From assembly GCF_963677005.1 (NCBI RefSeq), contig NZ_OY781616.1, positions 186,001-250,000 of the forward strand: DNA of 64,000 nucleotides, given 5' to 3'. Under the pieces are notes generated by a model. The model saw only the letters and a list, made by a program, of their open reading frames with translations. It was not told where the DNA came from and ran no database searches. Shown piece by piece: positions 33,541 to 41,866 of the stretch (the stretch's first letter is position 1; the number at the start of each line of letters is the position of its first letter). This DNA comes from Maridesulfovibrio sp. (GTDB taxonomy: Bacteria; Desulfobacterota; Desulfovibrionia; Desulfovibrionales; Desulfovibrionaceae). The position numbers and the translations under genes are program-made.

Positions 33541-34635
33541 TTGTCGTTTGAGATTCTGGATAAATTCAAAGATCCCGAGTTGTGCAGGGAACTGCTCGGG
33601 CGGCTCCGTGACGAACTTGACGGAGAGATACGATTTATGGAGGTCTGCGGAACCCACACGGTCGCCATTTTCCGCAGCGGACTCCATTCCGTACTGCCCG
33701 AAGAGATTGTTCATCTCAGCGGTCCGGGCTGCCCGGTCTGCGTGACACACGAGTCGGAAGTCAATGCCTTTCTTGATCTTGCGGGCAGGGAGAATGTGAT
33801 TGTCGCCACTTTCGGCGACCTGATCAAGGTCCCCGGTGACAAGGGACATTGCCTGAAAAATGCACAGGCTGACGGGGCAAGGGTGGAAATCATATACTCC
33901 CCGTTTGATGCTCTGGATATTGCCCGAAAAAATCCGGACAGCACGGTTGTTTTTCTGGGTGTTGGATTCGAGACAACGGCACCGACGATTGCCGGGACGG
34001 TGCTTATGGCCCGACAGCAGGGATTGAAGAATTTCAAGGTGCTGTCTTTTCACAAGCTTGTTCCTCCTGCACTGGAAGTTCTGATTTCCGATCCGGAAAC
34101 AAAAATCGACGGATTCATACTGCCCGGTCATGTCTCAACAGTGATCGGGGTTCATCCATATGATTTCATAGGTGAAAAGTACGGCAAGCCCGCTGTGGTG
34201 ACCGGTTTTGATCCGGTCGATATTCTTCAGGGACTGCTGCTTATGGTTCGCTCCGCCCGTGAAGAAAATCCGAAACCGGTCAATCAGTATATTCGCGCTG
34301 TTTCGGAAAACGGTAATCCCAAGGCCGTGGAAATTATGTATCAGGTCTTTGAACCGGCGGACGCGCTCTGGAGAGGTATCGGTTCCATTTCCGGAAGCGG
34401 CCTTGAGTTCCGTGATGAATTTTCTGATTTCGATGCCAAGAAGATTTTCGATCTGAATATCGGTGAATGTGCTCCACTGCCCGGATGCCGGTGCGGGGAT
34501 GTCCTGAAGGGCAAGATGACTCCGGACAAATGTCCTTTGTTCGGCAAGGCATGTACTCCTGCCAAACCCGTCGGTCCGTGTATGGTTTCAACTGAAGGCA
34601 GCTGTGCCGCTTACTTCAAATACAAAGTAGATTAG
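33541..34635 (+). CDS. hypD: Hydrogenase maturation protein HypD
   Basis: HypD (364 residues) is the iron-sulfur scaffold on which, with HypC, the Fe(CN)2CO unit of [NiFe] hydrogenase is built. It has the conserved FMEVCGTHT, SGPGCPVCVT and GFETTAPT motifs, plus a C-terminal cysteine cluster (CAPLPGCRCGDVLKG, CPLFGKAC, CMVSTEGSC) for the [4Fe-4S] centre. The start is TTG at 33541, which gives the standard N-terminal length (SFEILDKFKDP). GGGGGTG lies upstream. hypE begins 2 bases after the stop. Confidence 0.96.
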   Translation: MSFEILDKFKDPELCRELLGRLRDELDGEIRFMEVCGTHTVAIFRSGLHSVLPEEIVHLSGPGCPVCVTHESEVNAFLDLAGRENVIVATFGDLIKVPGDKGHCLKNAQADGARVEIIYSPFDALDIARKNPDSTVVFLGVGFETTAPTIAGTVLMARQQGLKNFKVLSFHKLVPPALEVLISDPETKIDGFILPGHVSTVIGVHPYDFIGEKYGKPAVVTGFDPVDILQGLLLMVRSAREENPKPVNQYIRAVSENGNPKAVEIMYQVFEPADALWRGIGSISGSGLEFRDEFSDFDAKKIFDLNIGECAPLPGCRCGDVLKGKMTPDKCPLFGKACTPAKPVGPCMVSTEGSCAAYFKYKVD

Positions 34636-34637
34636 AT

Positions 34638-35645
34638 ATGTCCACAAATAAGGTTTTACTTGATTACGGCTCTGGCGGAAGAGCTTCCCAGAGGCTTATT
34701 TCCGAACTTTTTCTCAAACATTTTGCAAACCCGGAACTGGATCGTCTGAATGATGCCGCCAGCCTGCAGCTGAGCGGGAAAATATCCGTCAGCACCGACA
34801 GTTTCACCGTGGACCCGATATTTTTTCCCGGCGGAGACATCGGATCGCTTGCCGTACATGGAACGGTGAACGATGTCGCTATGCTCGGCGCCATACCCAG
34901 GTATATGACCTGTGCATATATTATAGAAGAAGGGCTGCCCATGGATGACCTTGAACGCATAGTATCTTCCATGGGAGCTGCCTGCAGTCACGCCGGGGTT
35001 TACATTGTGACCGGCGATACCAAGGTTGTGCCACGGGGCATGGTCGACAAGATTTTTATCAATACGACCGGCATCGGGGAGATAATTGCCGATCCTGCTC
35101 CGGCAGGAGACAGGGCCGCTCCCGGAGATGTCGTTCTGGTCAGCGGAACCATGGGGGACCACGGACTGACTATTCTTGGAACACGCGAAGGACTCTCTCT
35201 TGAGTCCAATGTAAAAAGCGACAGCGCGGCACTGAATCACCTGTTGGTAAAACTGGTGCAGGAGGTCCCGGAAATTCATGTTCTGCGTGATCCGACCCGT
35301 GGAGGGCTGGCTACGACCCTTAATGAAATTACTGCGTCATCGAATGTCTGCTGTGAGCTGGAAGAGTCCGCAATCCCGGTCAGACCCGAAGTCGCAGGCG
35401 GATGTTCCTTTCTTGGTCTTGATCCGCTGTATCTGGCCAACGAAGGAAAATTTCTGTGCATTCTGCCGCAGAAATATGCCGACATGGCTCTCAATATCAT
35501 GCACGCAGATGAACTGGGCCGTGATGCCTGTCAGGTTGGAGTGATTACCGAGACAAATCCTGGCAAAGTTGTTCTGGTTACTCCCCTTGGCGGAAAGAGA
35601 CTGCTGAACATGCTTGAGGGTGAGCAATTGCCCAGAATCTGTTGA
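34638..35645 (+). CDS. hypE: Hydrogenase maturation protein HypE
   Basis: HypE (335 residues), of the PurM/ThiL-like ATPase fold, receives a carbamoyl group from HypF on its C-terminal cysteine and dehydrates it to a thiocyanate that becomes the CN ligand. The protein ends in PRIC, the required terminal cysteine. The ATP-binding features DYGSGGR, DAASL and VHGTVNDVAMLGA are present. It is translated right after hypD (2-base gap) and followed by a strong terminator. No hypC, hypA or hypB lies here. Confidence 0.96.
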   Translation: MSTNKVLLDYGSGGRASQRLISELFLKHFANPELDRLNDAASLQLSGKISVSTDSFTVDPIFFPGGDIGSLAVHGTVNDVAMLGAIPRYMTCAYIIEEGLPMDDLERIVSSMGAACSHAGVYIVTGDTKVVPRGMVDKIFINTTGIGEIIADPAPAGDRAAPGDVVLVSGTMGDHGLTILGTREGLSLESNVKSDSAALNHLLVKLVQEVPEIHVLRDPTRGGLATTLNEITASSNVCCELEESAIPVRPEVAGGCSFLGLDPLYLANEGKFLCILPQKYADMALNIMHADELGRDACQVGVITETNPGKVVLVTPLGGKRLLNMLEGEQLPRIC

Positions 35646-35671
35646 TCTACATAAAATAAAAGTATTTTACT

Positions 35672-35708
35672 GCGGCTTTTCCTGTGCGGGAAAAGCCGCT
35701 TTTTTTTG
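35672..35708 (+). terminator. Rho-independent terminator of hypDE
   Basis: GCGGCTTTTCC (35672-35682) pairs with GGGAAAAGCCGC (35688-35699), and eight or more T residues follow. Confidence 0.93.
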
Positions 35709-35798
35709 CTGTGTAAATATACCGGGGACTTGTCGGCAGCATGAATGTTGTTATAGCATGAAGATAACTTGAGGCAGAAATAACATATGGAGTAAAGC

Positions 35799-37022
35799 GT
35801 GGACCCCAAACTGAAAGAATGTATAGAGGCGGTGAGCCGGGTTGTCACCGAGGAAGGTATTGCCGTCTACTTTCAACCCTTGATTTCGTTGGAATCAAGG
35901 AATGTTGTGGGTTTTGAGGCGTTTTCCCGCGGAGTGGACCGTGAAGGCAGGACTGTCGCCGGTCCCGGATATCTTTTCAATGACCTGCTCCCGCTTGCCG
36001 CGCAGCAGCGAGTGGAGAACCTTTGCCTGAAAAAAAGTCTGGAATCTTTTCTTCCCATTAATGAACGCTATCCGGAAATGCTTCTTTTTCTGAACGTGAA
36101 CAGCAGCGCATACGGTGCCGAAGAAGTCACTCCATCCACGCTGATAACCGATTTTGATTTAAATCCCCGGATTATTGTTTTTGAATTCGATGTTTCGCAG
36201 TTGAAGAAAAGCGCTCCGGCAAAGCTTATACGCGAGTTATCCGCTCAGGGATTCAGGATTTCTCTGGACAACGTGGATGGAAGTCTTCAGAGCCGGGAGC
36301 TCCTATTGAGATTGCAGCCGGATTTCGCCAAATTGGGGCGTAGTTATTACGAAGGCGTGGACAGTTCGAAGCATAAGTTCGATCAGGCGAGAGGGGCCGC
36401 TCTGATTCTTCGGGAAACCGGAGCGATAGCCATTGCAAAAGGGGTTGAAACCGAAGCCGAGGCTCTGGCTCTGGCGCAGGCGGGAATTGTCCTGCAGCAG
36501 GGCTATCTCTACAGCGACAGCCGTAGCGAAGACGGTGAGCAGGAATCTTTTCAGGATAAGGTTTCCCGGATAAACGGGTTTTACAGGAGCTTCAGGGCCA
36601 GAAATATTCGGGGATCGCAGGAAAAATTCAGGGATTTTCATCAGGTTCTCAAAGGAGCCATGACCCGGTTGCAGCAGGAGGATTCCGGGGGTACGAACTG
36701 GATGCTGGACGATCTGGCTCGGAAAACTCCGGGGCTGGTTTCGGCTTTTGTCCTTAACGGAGCCGGGAAGCAGATAAGTAAACGAGTGCTTGGGCAGGAA
36801 GCAGACTTCATCGGCCGATATATTGAGCCTTCGTCAGAGGGCAGCGATCACAGCCATGAAGATTATTACATGTACCTGAATTCTGGGTTTGAAAAAGTGG
36901 CCGGATGCAGAAGCATCAGTGCCTACAGCCGGGAACCTGTTCGGTATCTTGCCGGATTTTTTTATCAGGGCGGGCGCAGGGGAGCAATACTGGTTGTGGA
37001 GTATGTTGATAAGCTCCGGTGA
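35799..37022 (+). CDS. EAL-domain protein with partly degenerate active site
   Basis: A 407-residue cytoplasmic protein. Residues 10-245 form an EAL (cyclic-di-GMP phosphodiesterase) domain: FEAFSR with E40 in place of the EAL signature, LNVN (98-101), and GVETEAE with E217. The normal DDFG metal motif reads DNVDG (157-161), so the second metal-binding Asp is Asn, and the usual K-x-D motif reads KLGR. It may therefore bind cyclic-di-GMP without hydrolysing it. Residues 250-407 are a second alpha/beta domain resembling the C-terminal sensor domain of YkuI-like proteins. There is no GGDEF or TM segment. The GTG start at 35799 is preceded by GGAG. Confidence 0.82.
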   Translation: MDPKLKECIEAVSRVVTEEGIAVYFQPLISLESRNVVGFEAFSRGVDREGRTVAGPGYLFNDLLPLAAQQRVENLCLKKSLESFLPINERYPEMLLFLNVNSSAYGAEEVTPSTLITDFDLNPRIIVFEFDVSQLKKSAPAKLIRELSAQGFRISLDNVDGSLQSRELLLRLQPDFAKLGRSYYEGVDSSKHKFDQARGAALILRETGAIAIAKGVETEAEALALAQAGIVLQQGYLYSDSRSEDGEQESFQDKVSRINGFYRSFRARNIRGSQEKFRDFHQVLKGAMTRLQQEDSGGTNWMLDDLARKTPGLVSAFVLNGAGKQISKRVLGQEADFIGRYIEPSSEGSDHSHEDYYMYLNSGFEKVAGCRSISAYSREPVRYLAGFFYQGGRRGAILVVEYVDKLR

Positions 37023-37085
37023 TTGTCTTTCCTTAACGGAGCTCTTTCTTTTGCTCCGCTAAAAGGCAGTTAAGAGGATTAATTT

Positions 37086-37233
37086 GATGCGCTTCGCGCT
37101 TTTGATAATTTGGTTTCGCCGCTGGCAGCCAAAGGGGATAATCCCCTTTGGAAACCCTGATGATTTATAATGGTTGCTTGAAAATTACTACTTTAACAAA
37201 AGTTATGCGGATCTGAGGCAATAATCATATATC
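37086..37233 (-). repeat. Dispersed intergenic repeat, copy 2
   Basis: About 148 bp matching 12512-12658 on the opposite strand. On the minus strand it begins immediately after the CLC-gene stop, in the same sense. It contains a perfect 23-base palindrome with a one-base centre at 37129-37151 (CCAAAGGGGAT and its complement) and a GCGCTTCGCGC element. The rest of the 211-bp gap (37023-37085) has a CGGAGC/GCTCCG hairpin near 37038-37059 that may end the EAL transcript. Confidence 0.85.
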
Positions 37234-39006
37234 TTAAAGACTGGATGACAGGATTCTGTTTTTATATCTTTTTTCCCTGAATATCCTGAAAGCCTCACGG
37301 GACTTTATTATCCCTGCGATTTTTCCATCACTTTTAATGACCGGAACGAAAGATACCCCGGTCCTTTCGAAAAGCATCAGGGTCTCCTTGAGGTTGGAGT
37401 CTGTGTTCACCGAAACAACTGTGCGGACCATCAGGGTATCGACTATGGCCGGAGCTCCTCCTGTGTCGTGATTTCCCTTTAGCCAGGAACGCATGTCTCT
37501 AAGCGTGAGTATCCCGGCTACTCGGCCGTCATCGTCAAGTACCGGAAAATGGGGGAAAGGGGAGTCGGTTACCATGGACGCAGCCTTTTCCAGATGATCA
37601 CTGGTGTGCAGGTAATCAAATTCGGTGTCCATGACCTCGTCTACCGAGACATTTACCAGCACGGATTCGTCATGGCCGCGCAGAATGTTGATGCCCTGCC
37701 GCAACAGCTTGGCTTCGTACACGGAATAGCCTTTGAGCAGGCGGACCACCAAAGCACTTGTAATGCAGCCCACCATCATCGGCAGGATGATTTTATAGGA
37801 ATAGGTCAACTCGAACACTGTAAGGACGGCGGTGATCGGGGCCAGTGTCGTACCCGCCACTACGGTGCCCATCCCTACCAGCGCGTACTGCCCGTGTGTA
37901 AGGGCCAGTTGAGGAAAGATCATATTCATGGTCGAGCTTACGGACACGCCAAGGGCTGCGCCAAGGACCAGCGAAGGGGCAAATATGCCTCCGCTCATGC
38001 CGGACCCTATGCACAGCGATGTTGCCGTCATTTTGCAGATCAGTATGATAACGGCCAGTTCAAGCGGAAGCACGCCTTCCATTCCCATATCCACCACTTC
38101 GTAGCCTACGCCCAGAATTCCGGGAACCTGCAAACCGAGAATTCCCAGCAGAAGTCCTCCAATACCGGGTTTCACCCATTCCGGAACCGGGATGCGCATG
38201 AAAATATTTTCCATGAACCTGATCATGTGGACAAATGCGAGAGAAACCAGCCCGGACATGATGCCCAAAATGAAAAATATAATCAGTTCTCCGAAGTTGC
38301 TGAAAATGAATTTCGGCGCATCAAAGGTGGGGAAATCTCCCCAGAAAAATTTGGATAGGGCCGAAGCGGTGATGGAGGAGACTATGATGTGGCTGACGTA
38401 GGACATTTCCGTGTCCAGCAGTAGTATCTCGATGGCGAAAAGGGTGCCTGTAAGCGGGGCGTTGAATGTGGCGGATATTCCGGCAGCGGCTCCGGAGGCG
38501 ACGCAGACCGGCAGCATGGAGCGGTCCAGACGGAAGAGGCGCGCAGCAGAGGAACCGAGGGATGCTCCAATCTGGACCACCGGTCCTTCGCGGCCCACCG
38601 AGGCCCCGCAGCCGATGAGCAGGCTGGTTACCAGAGCCTTGAGAAACGTGATCCGGTGGCGGATTACCCCGCCGCGAACCGCTATGGCCTTTATTACCTC
38701 AGGAACACCCGGACCTTTTGCTTCCGGAGCCCAGCGGTTGATGATCACGCCCGCCGCGAGTCCACCCAGGCAGGGCAGCAACAGCACCAGCCACCAGGGA
38801 GAATCTCCGACTCTGTCCAGAAAGGTGCTCCCTTCGGCCCAGAACAGGGTCTGGAACTGTTCAATCAGCCAGCGGAAAACGAAAGCGCCCATGGCGGCGG
38901 CAACTCCGATTGCCACGGAAAAGAACATGAGCAGAACGTACTGAACCCGCGGATTTATCGCGGGTTCATGATGAATCGAATTTTTTTCCGAAGATGTGGC
39001 AACCAT
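37234..39006 (-). CDS. CLC-family anion channel/antiporter with C-terminal CBS pair
   Basis: A 590-residue inner-membrane protein. The CLC core (about 20-445) shows KGPGVPE (97-103), GREGPVVQIG (138-147, gating Glu E140) and GSGMSGGIFAPSL. Two CBS domains follow (about 458-575), which usually bind adenine nucleotides and tune activity. The anion-selectivity position is Pro99 (GPGVP), where chloride-selective CLCs have Ser (GSGIP); proline there favours nitrate in plant CLCs. The internal proton glutamate of ClC-ec1 (EE pair) is replaced: AIEILL has Ile194. It might therefore be channel-like or use another coupling route. The gene is co-oriented with cheV upstream, and the repeat lies at its 3' end. 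Confidence 0.9.
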   Translation of the reverse strand: MVATSSEKNSIHHEPAINPRVQYVLLMFFSVAIGVAAAMGAFVFRWLIEQFQTLFWAEGSTFLDRVGDSPWWLVLLLPCLGGLAAGVIINRWAPEAKGPGVPEVIKAIAVRGGVIRHRITFLKALVTSLLIGCGASVGREGPVVQIGASLGSSAARLFRLDRSMLPVCVASGAAAGISATFNAPLTGTLFAIEILLLDTEMSYVSHIIVSSITASALSKFFWGDFPTFDAPKFIFSNFGELIIFFILGIMSGLVSLAFVHMIRFMENIFMRIPVPEWVKPGIGGLLLGILGLQVPGILGVGYEVVDMGMEGVLPLELAVIILICKMTATSLCIGSGMSGGIFAPSLVLGAALGVSVSSTMNMIFPQLALTHGQYALVGMGTVVAGTTLAPITAVLTVFELTYSYKIILPMMVGCITSALVVRLLKGYSVYEAKLLRQGINILRGHDESVLVNVSVDEVMDTEFDYLHTSDHLEKAASMVTDSPFPHFPVLDDDGRVAGILTLRDMRSWLKGNHDTGGAPAIVDTLMVRTVVSVNTDSNLKETLMLFERTGVSFVPVIKSDGKIAGIIKSREAFRIFREKRYKNRILSSSL

Positions 39007-39023
39007 TGGCAGCCCCGGACCGG

Positions 39024-39974
39024 CTATCTTTCGATCAGGGCGATGGCCCTTTGAGCCAGTTCCGTTACTTCCGGCTTGGATATCTGATCATCTGCGCCTA
39101 CGGATTCACCCTTATGGCGCAGCTTGTCGGTGATGATGGAGGAGAAAAGGATAACCGGCAGCTGCTGCAGGACCGGATCGGCCTTGATGCGCACGGTGAG
39201 GTTGTGCCCGTCCATGACCGGCATCTCAATGTCTGAAATGACAACGTTGACGTAGTCGGTGATGGGTCTTTCCTCTTCAATGGACCGGCGTTTAAGCGCG
39301 AGCAGTTTTTCAAAGCACTCACGGCCGGTGTTGGCAAGCTCTACAGAAAATTTTGCTCTGGTCATTGTCTCATGGAGCATTTCCCGGATGAGTGTGGAAT
39401 CGTCTGCAATGATGGCCTTGTATCCTACGGAATCGCCCCAGTCGATGCTGTCGTCAAGCTGGAGTCCAAGCTGCGGATTCAGTTCGGCAACGATTTTTTC
39501 TAGGTCGAGGATAAGTGAAATACGGTCATCAAATTTGACGACACCGGTAATCGAGTCTTCCGAAAGAGTGGAGACGTAAGCTGAGGGAGCCTCAACCTTT
39601 TCCCAGCTTATGCGGTGGATTCTGGTTACTCCCGAAACAAGGAAAGCGGAGCATACGTTGTTGAATTCGGTAACAATTACCTTGGGAGGTTCGCTTTCCA
39701 CACGCGGCTTTTTCAGCCAGTGGCTGAGGTCGACCAGCGGAATGACCTTGTTGCGCAGGTTGAAGGTTCCCATAATGGCCGGGTGAGCCACCTTGGGAAG
39801 TTTGGTCACTTTTTCCGGCATCCTGATGATTTCAAGAACCTTGGCGACATTGACACCGTAAAAACCCCGGTAATTTTGTCCTTCATCTTCCTCGCGGGGT
39901 TCCTCTTCAAGCCAGAACTCGACTATTTCCAGTTCGTTGGTGCCTGCCTCAAGTAAAATGTCGGTCTGGGCCAT
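39024..39974 (-). CDS. cheV: Chemotaxis coupling protein CheV, second paralogue
   Basis: A 316-residue CheW-receiver fusion, exactly the length of the copy at 31637-32587 and alike throughout, but clearly diverged. It has a CheW-like domain (about 5-160) and a receiver (about 190-310) with ADDS, phosphoacceptor in VVISDIEMPVMDG, the switch FSSIIT and ISKPE. The ATG at 39974 (MAQTDI) is preceded by GGAGA. It lies 17 bases upstream of the CLC gene and may be co-transcribed with it. It is likely to serve a different receptor set from its paralogue. Confidence 0.93.
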   Translation of the reverse strand: MAQTDILLEAGTNELEIVEFWLEEEPREEDEGQNYRGFYGVNVAKVLEIIRMPEKVTKLPKVAHPAIMGTFNLRNKVIPLVDLSHWLKKPRVESEPPKVIVTEFNNVCSAFLVSGVTRIHRISWEKVEAPSAYVSTLSEDSITGVVKFDDRISLILDLEKIVAELNPQLGLQLDDSIDWGDSVGYKAIIADDSTLIREMLHETMTRAKFSVELANTGRECFEKLLALKRRSIEEERPITDYVNVVISDIEMPVMDGHNLTVRIKADPVLQQLPVILFSSIITDKLRHKGESVGADDQISKPEVTELAQRAIALIER

Positions 39975-40076
39975 AAGTTTCTCCGTAGGTGTCTGTATGA
40001 AAATTCCGGTTACCGCTATCATGATAAGCGGGAAGAGAGCTTATCGTCAATAACAGCCGGGAAATTAATAAAAGTT

Positions 40077-41048
40077 TCAGCAGCGGTTCATGGTCAGCTT
40101 TGATACGTTGCGGGCCTTGTCCAGCAGTTCGTCCCAGTTTTGACATGCGGTCAGTTCGGAGCGTATGGCCCGGATGCCGTCCATGCCTTTGGCGTAGCGG
40201 GGCAGTATGGAGCGAATTTTCCTGAAAGAACGGTTGCTGCCGTCGAACTCTCTGGTCATCAGGATATGTTCTTCCATTGTTTTGCCGAGATCAAAAGGCG
40301 GCAGATCGACACATGACGGGTTGCCCAGCAGTTTCAGGTATCGGGAGAATATTGCCGGGTCGTACAGAGCTCCTCGGGCGAACATGATGCCGTCAATTCC
40401 GGTCTGCCTGATGCATTCGATTGCAGCTTCCGCAGTGAAAAGGTCACCACTTCCGATAACCGGGATCGAGATATTGCGTTTTAATTCCGCAAGCTTGGAC
40501 CAGTCCGCAGTGCCGGAAAACATCTGTTTTCCATATCTGGGGTGCATGGTGATCCAGGCTGCACCGATATCCTCCAGCCTTTTGGCTATTTCCAGAAAGT
40601 TGTCTTCGCCGTTCATGAATCCCAAGCGGATTTTTACCCCGACTCGGCCTTCTCCGGCTACGGCAACCATGGCCTGCGCTGTTGCAACCAGTCTGTCGGG
40701 GTCGAGATGCAGCGCGGACCCGCCGCCGGTTTTCAGAACCTTTTTAACCGGGCACCCCGCATTCAAATCAAAAAAAGAGTAGCCCTCATCCACCAGTTGA
40801 GGCATAGTTAAGAAATAATCCTGCGGCTCGCCACCGAACAACTGAACTACGAGCGGATTGTCTTCATCACAGGTTGCCAGCAGGGCTTTCGTCCCTTTGC
40901 CATCGTATTTGAGGCCCTTGATGCTGACCATTTCGGTGCAGGCGGTTGCGCAACCCCGCCTGCGGCAGAGCATGCGGAAGGGGAGGTCGGAATATCCGGC
41001 AAGGGGGGCCAGCCAGGGGCTGTCCGGGCTTATTGGTAATAAACTCAT
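40077..41048 (-). CDS. tRNA-dihydrouridine synthase
   Basis: A 323-residue FMN-dependent Dus protein that reduces specific uridines in the tRNA D-loop. Family motifs are APLAGYSDLPFR (near 15-26), VQLFGGEP (near 66-73), DLNAGCPVKKVLKTGGGSAL (near 92-111, with the catalytic Cys), KIRLG and VIGSGDLF. The DusA/B/C subgroup is not clear from sequence. The ATG at 41048 gives a standard N-terminus; a longer frame to 41132 has no ribosome site. It is divergent from the tRNA cluster. The 308-bp gap 41049-41356 holds the tRNA promoter and no other gene. Confidence 0.9.
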   Translation of the reverse strand: MSLLPISPDSPWLAPLAGYSDLPFRMLCRRRGCATACTEMVSIKGLKYDGKGTKALLATCDEDNPLVVQLFGGEPQDYFLTMPQLVDEGYSFFDLNAGCPVKKVLKTGGGSALHLDPDRLVATAQAMVAVAGEGRVGVKIRLGFMNGEDNFLEIAKRLEDIGAAWITMHPRYGKQMFSGTADWSKLAELKRNISIPVIGSGDLFTAEAAIECIRQTGIDGIMFARGALYDPAIFSRYLKLLGNPSCVDLPPFDLGKTMEEHILMTREFDGSNRSFRKIRSILPRYAKGMDGIRAIRSELTACQNWDELLDKARNVSKLTMNRC

Positions 41049-41203
41049 TCTATCGTACCTGAGATCTCTATAGTTATTGGGTCCGGGTATGGCCGGGGAG
41101 GATGAAGTAAGCCCAAAAAGGCATAAAGTCAAAGAATGCCTGCTCTGATGCCTCTCGGCGGCAAAGATTGTTTCAAAAAATTGAAAAAAAATGAAAAAAG
41201 GTG

Positions 41204-41231
41204 TTGACTTGTAAGTCGTTTTCCATATAAA
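41204..41231 (+). promoter_or_regulatory. Sigma-70 promoter of the tRNA-tuf cluster
   Basis: TTGACT (41204-41209), a 16-base spacer, and TATAAA (41226-41231) lie downstream of A-tracts that could act as an UP element. A GC-rich CCCCGC stretch follows the -10, typical of stringently controlled promoters. Confidence 0.75.
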
Positions 41232-41356
41232 CCCCGCTTCGTTGCTTCAGCGAAAGACGGGATTCACGAAGTTTTTCGGCAGGAATTAGATTGAAAAAAG
41301 TAAAAATAATTCTTGCAATTTGAAAACGGAACCTGTAGAAAGATTCGCTCACAAGG

Positions 41357-41432
41357 GCTGGCGTAGCTCAATTGGTAGAGCAGCTGATTTGTAATCAGCA
41401 GGTTGCGGGTTCAAGTCCCATCGCCAGCTCCA
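41357..41432 (+). tRNA. tRNA-Thr (anticodon TGT)
   Basis: A 76-base cloverleaf: acceptor GCTGGCG/CGCCAGC, anticodon stem GCTGA/TCAGC with loop TTTGTAA, T-arm GTTCAAG, and encoded CCA. It is the first of four tRNAs before tuf. Confidence 0.97.
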
Positions 41433-41458
41433 GCAAAAAGTTAGTTAGTAAATATAGT

Positions 41459-41543
41459 GGTGGGGTTCCCGAGTGGCCAAAGGGAACAGACTGTAAATCT
41501 GTCGGCAGCGCCTTCGGAGGTTCGAATCCTCCCCCCACCACCA
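41459..41543 (+). tRNA. tRNA-Tyr (anticodon GTA)
   Basis: An 85-base cloverleaf with a long variable arm, acceptor GGTGGGG/CCCCACC, anticodon loop CTGTAAA, T-loop TTCGAAT and encoded CCA. Confidence 0.97.
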
Positions 41544-41603
41544 CTTTAGATATTCGCGCTGTAGGAGGCAGGTAACCCTGCTGTTTAACTACGGACATAG
41601 GGT

Positions 41604-41679
41604 GCGGGAATAGCTCAACGGCTAGAGCATCAGCCTTCCAAGCTGAGGGTTGCGGGTTCGAATCCCGTTTCCCGCTCCA
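41604..41679 (+). tRNA. tRNA-Gly (anticodon TCC)
   Basis: A 76-base cloverleaf with acceptor GCGGGAA/TTCCCGC, anticodon loop CTTCCAA, T-loop TTCGAAT and encoded CCA. Confidence 0.97.
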
Positions 41680-41718
41680 ATTACTTACCCTAGTCCTTCC
41701 TGCGCGTTTAATAAGGAT

Positions 41719-41794
<76 letters not shown>

Positions 41795-41866
41795 TACATT
41801 TGTGTAGTATGACCTTCAAACGCTTAATCAGAAAACCTAAACTTAAGTAATTTAGGGGGATTTATC

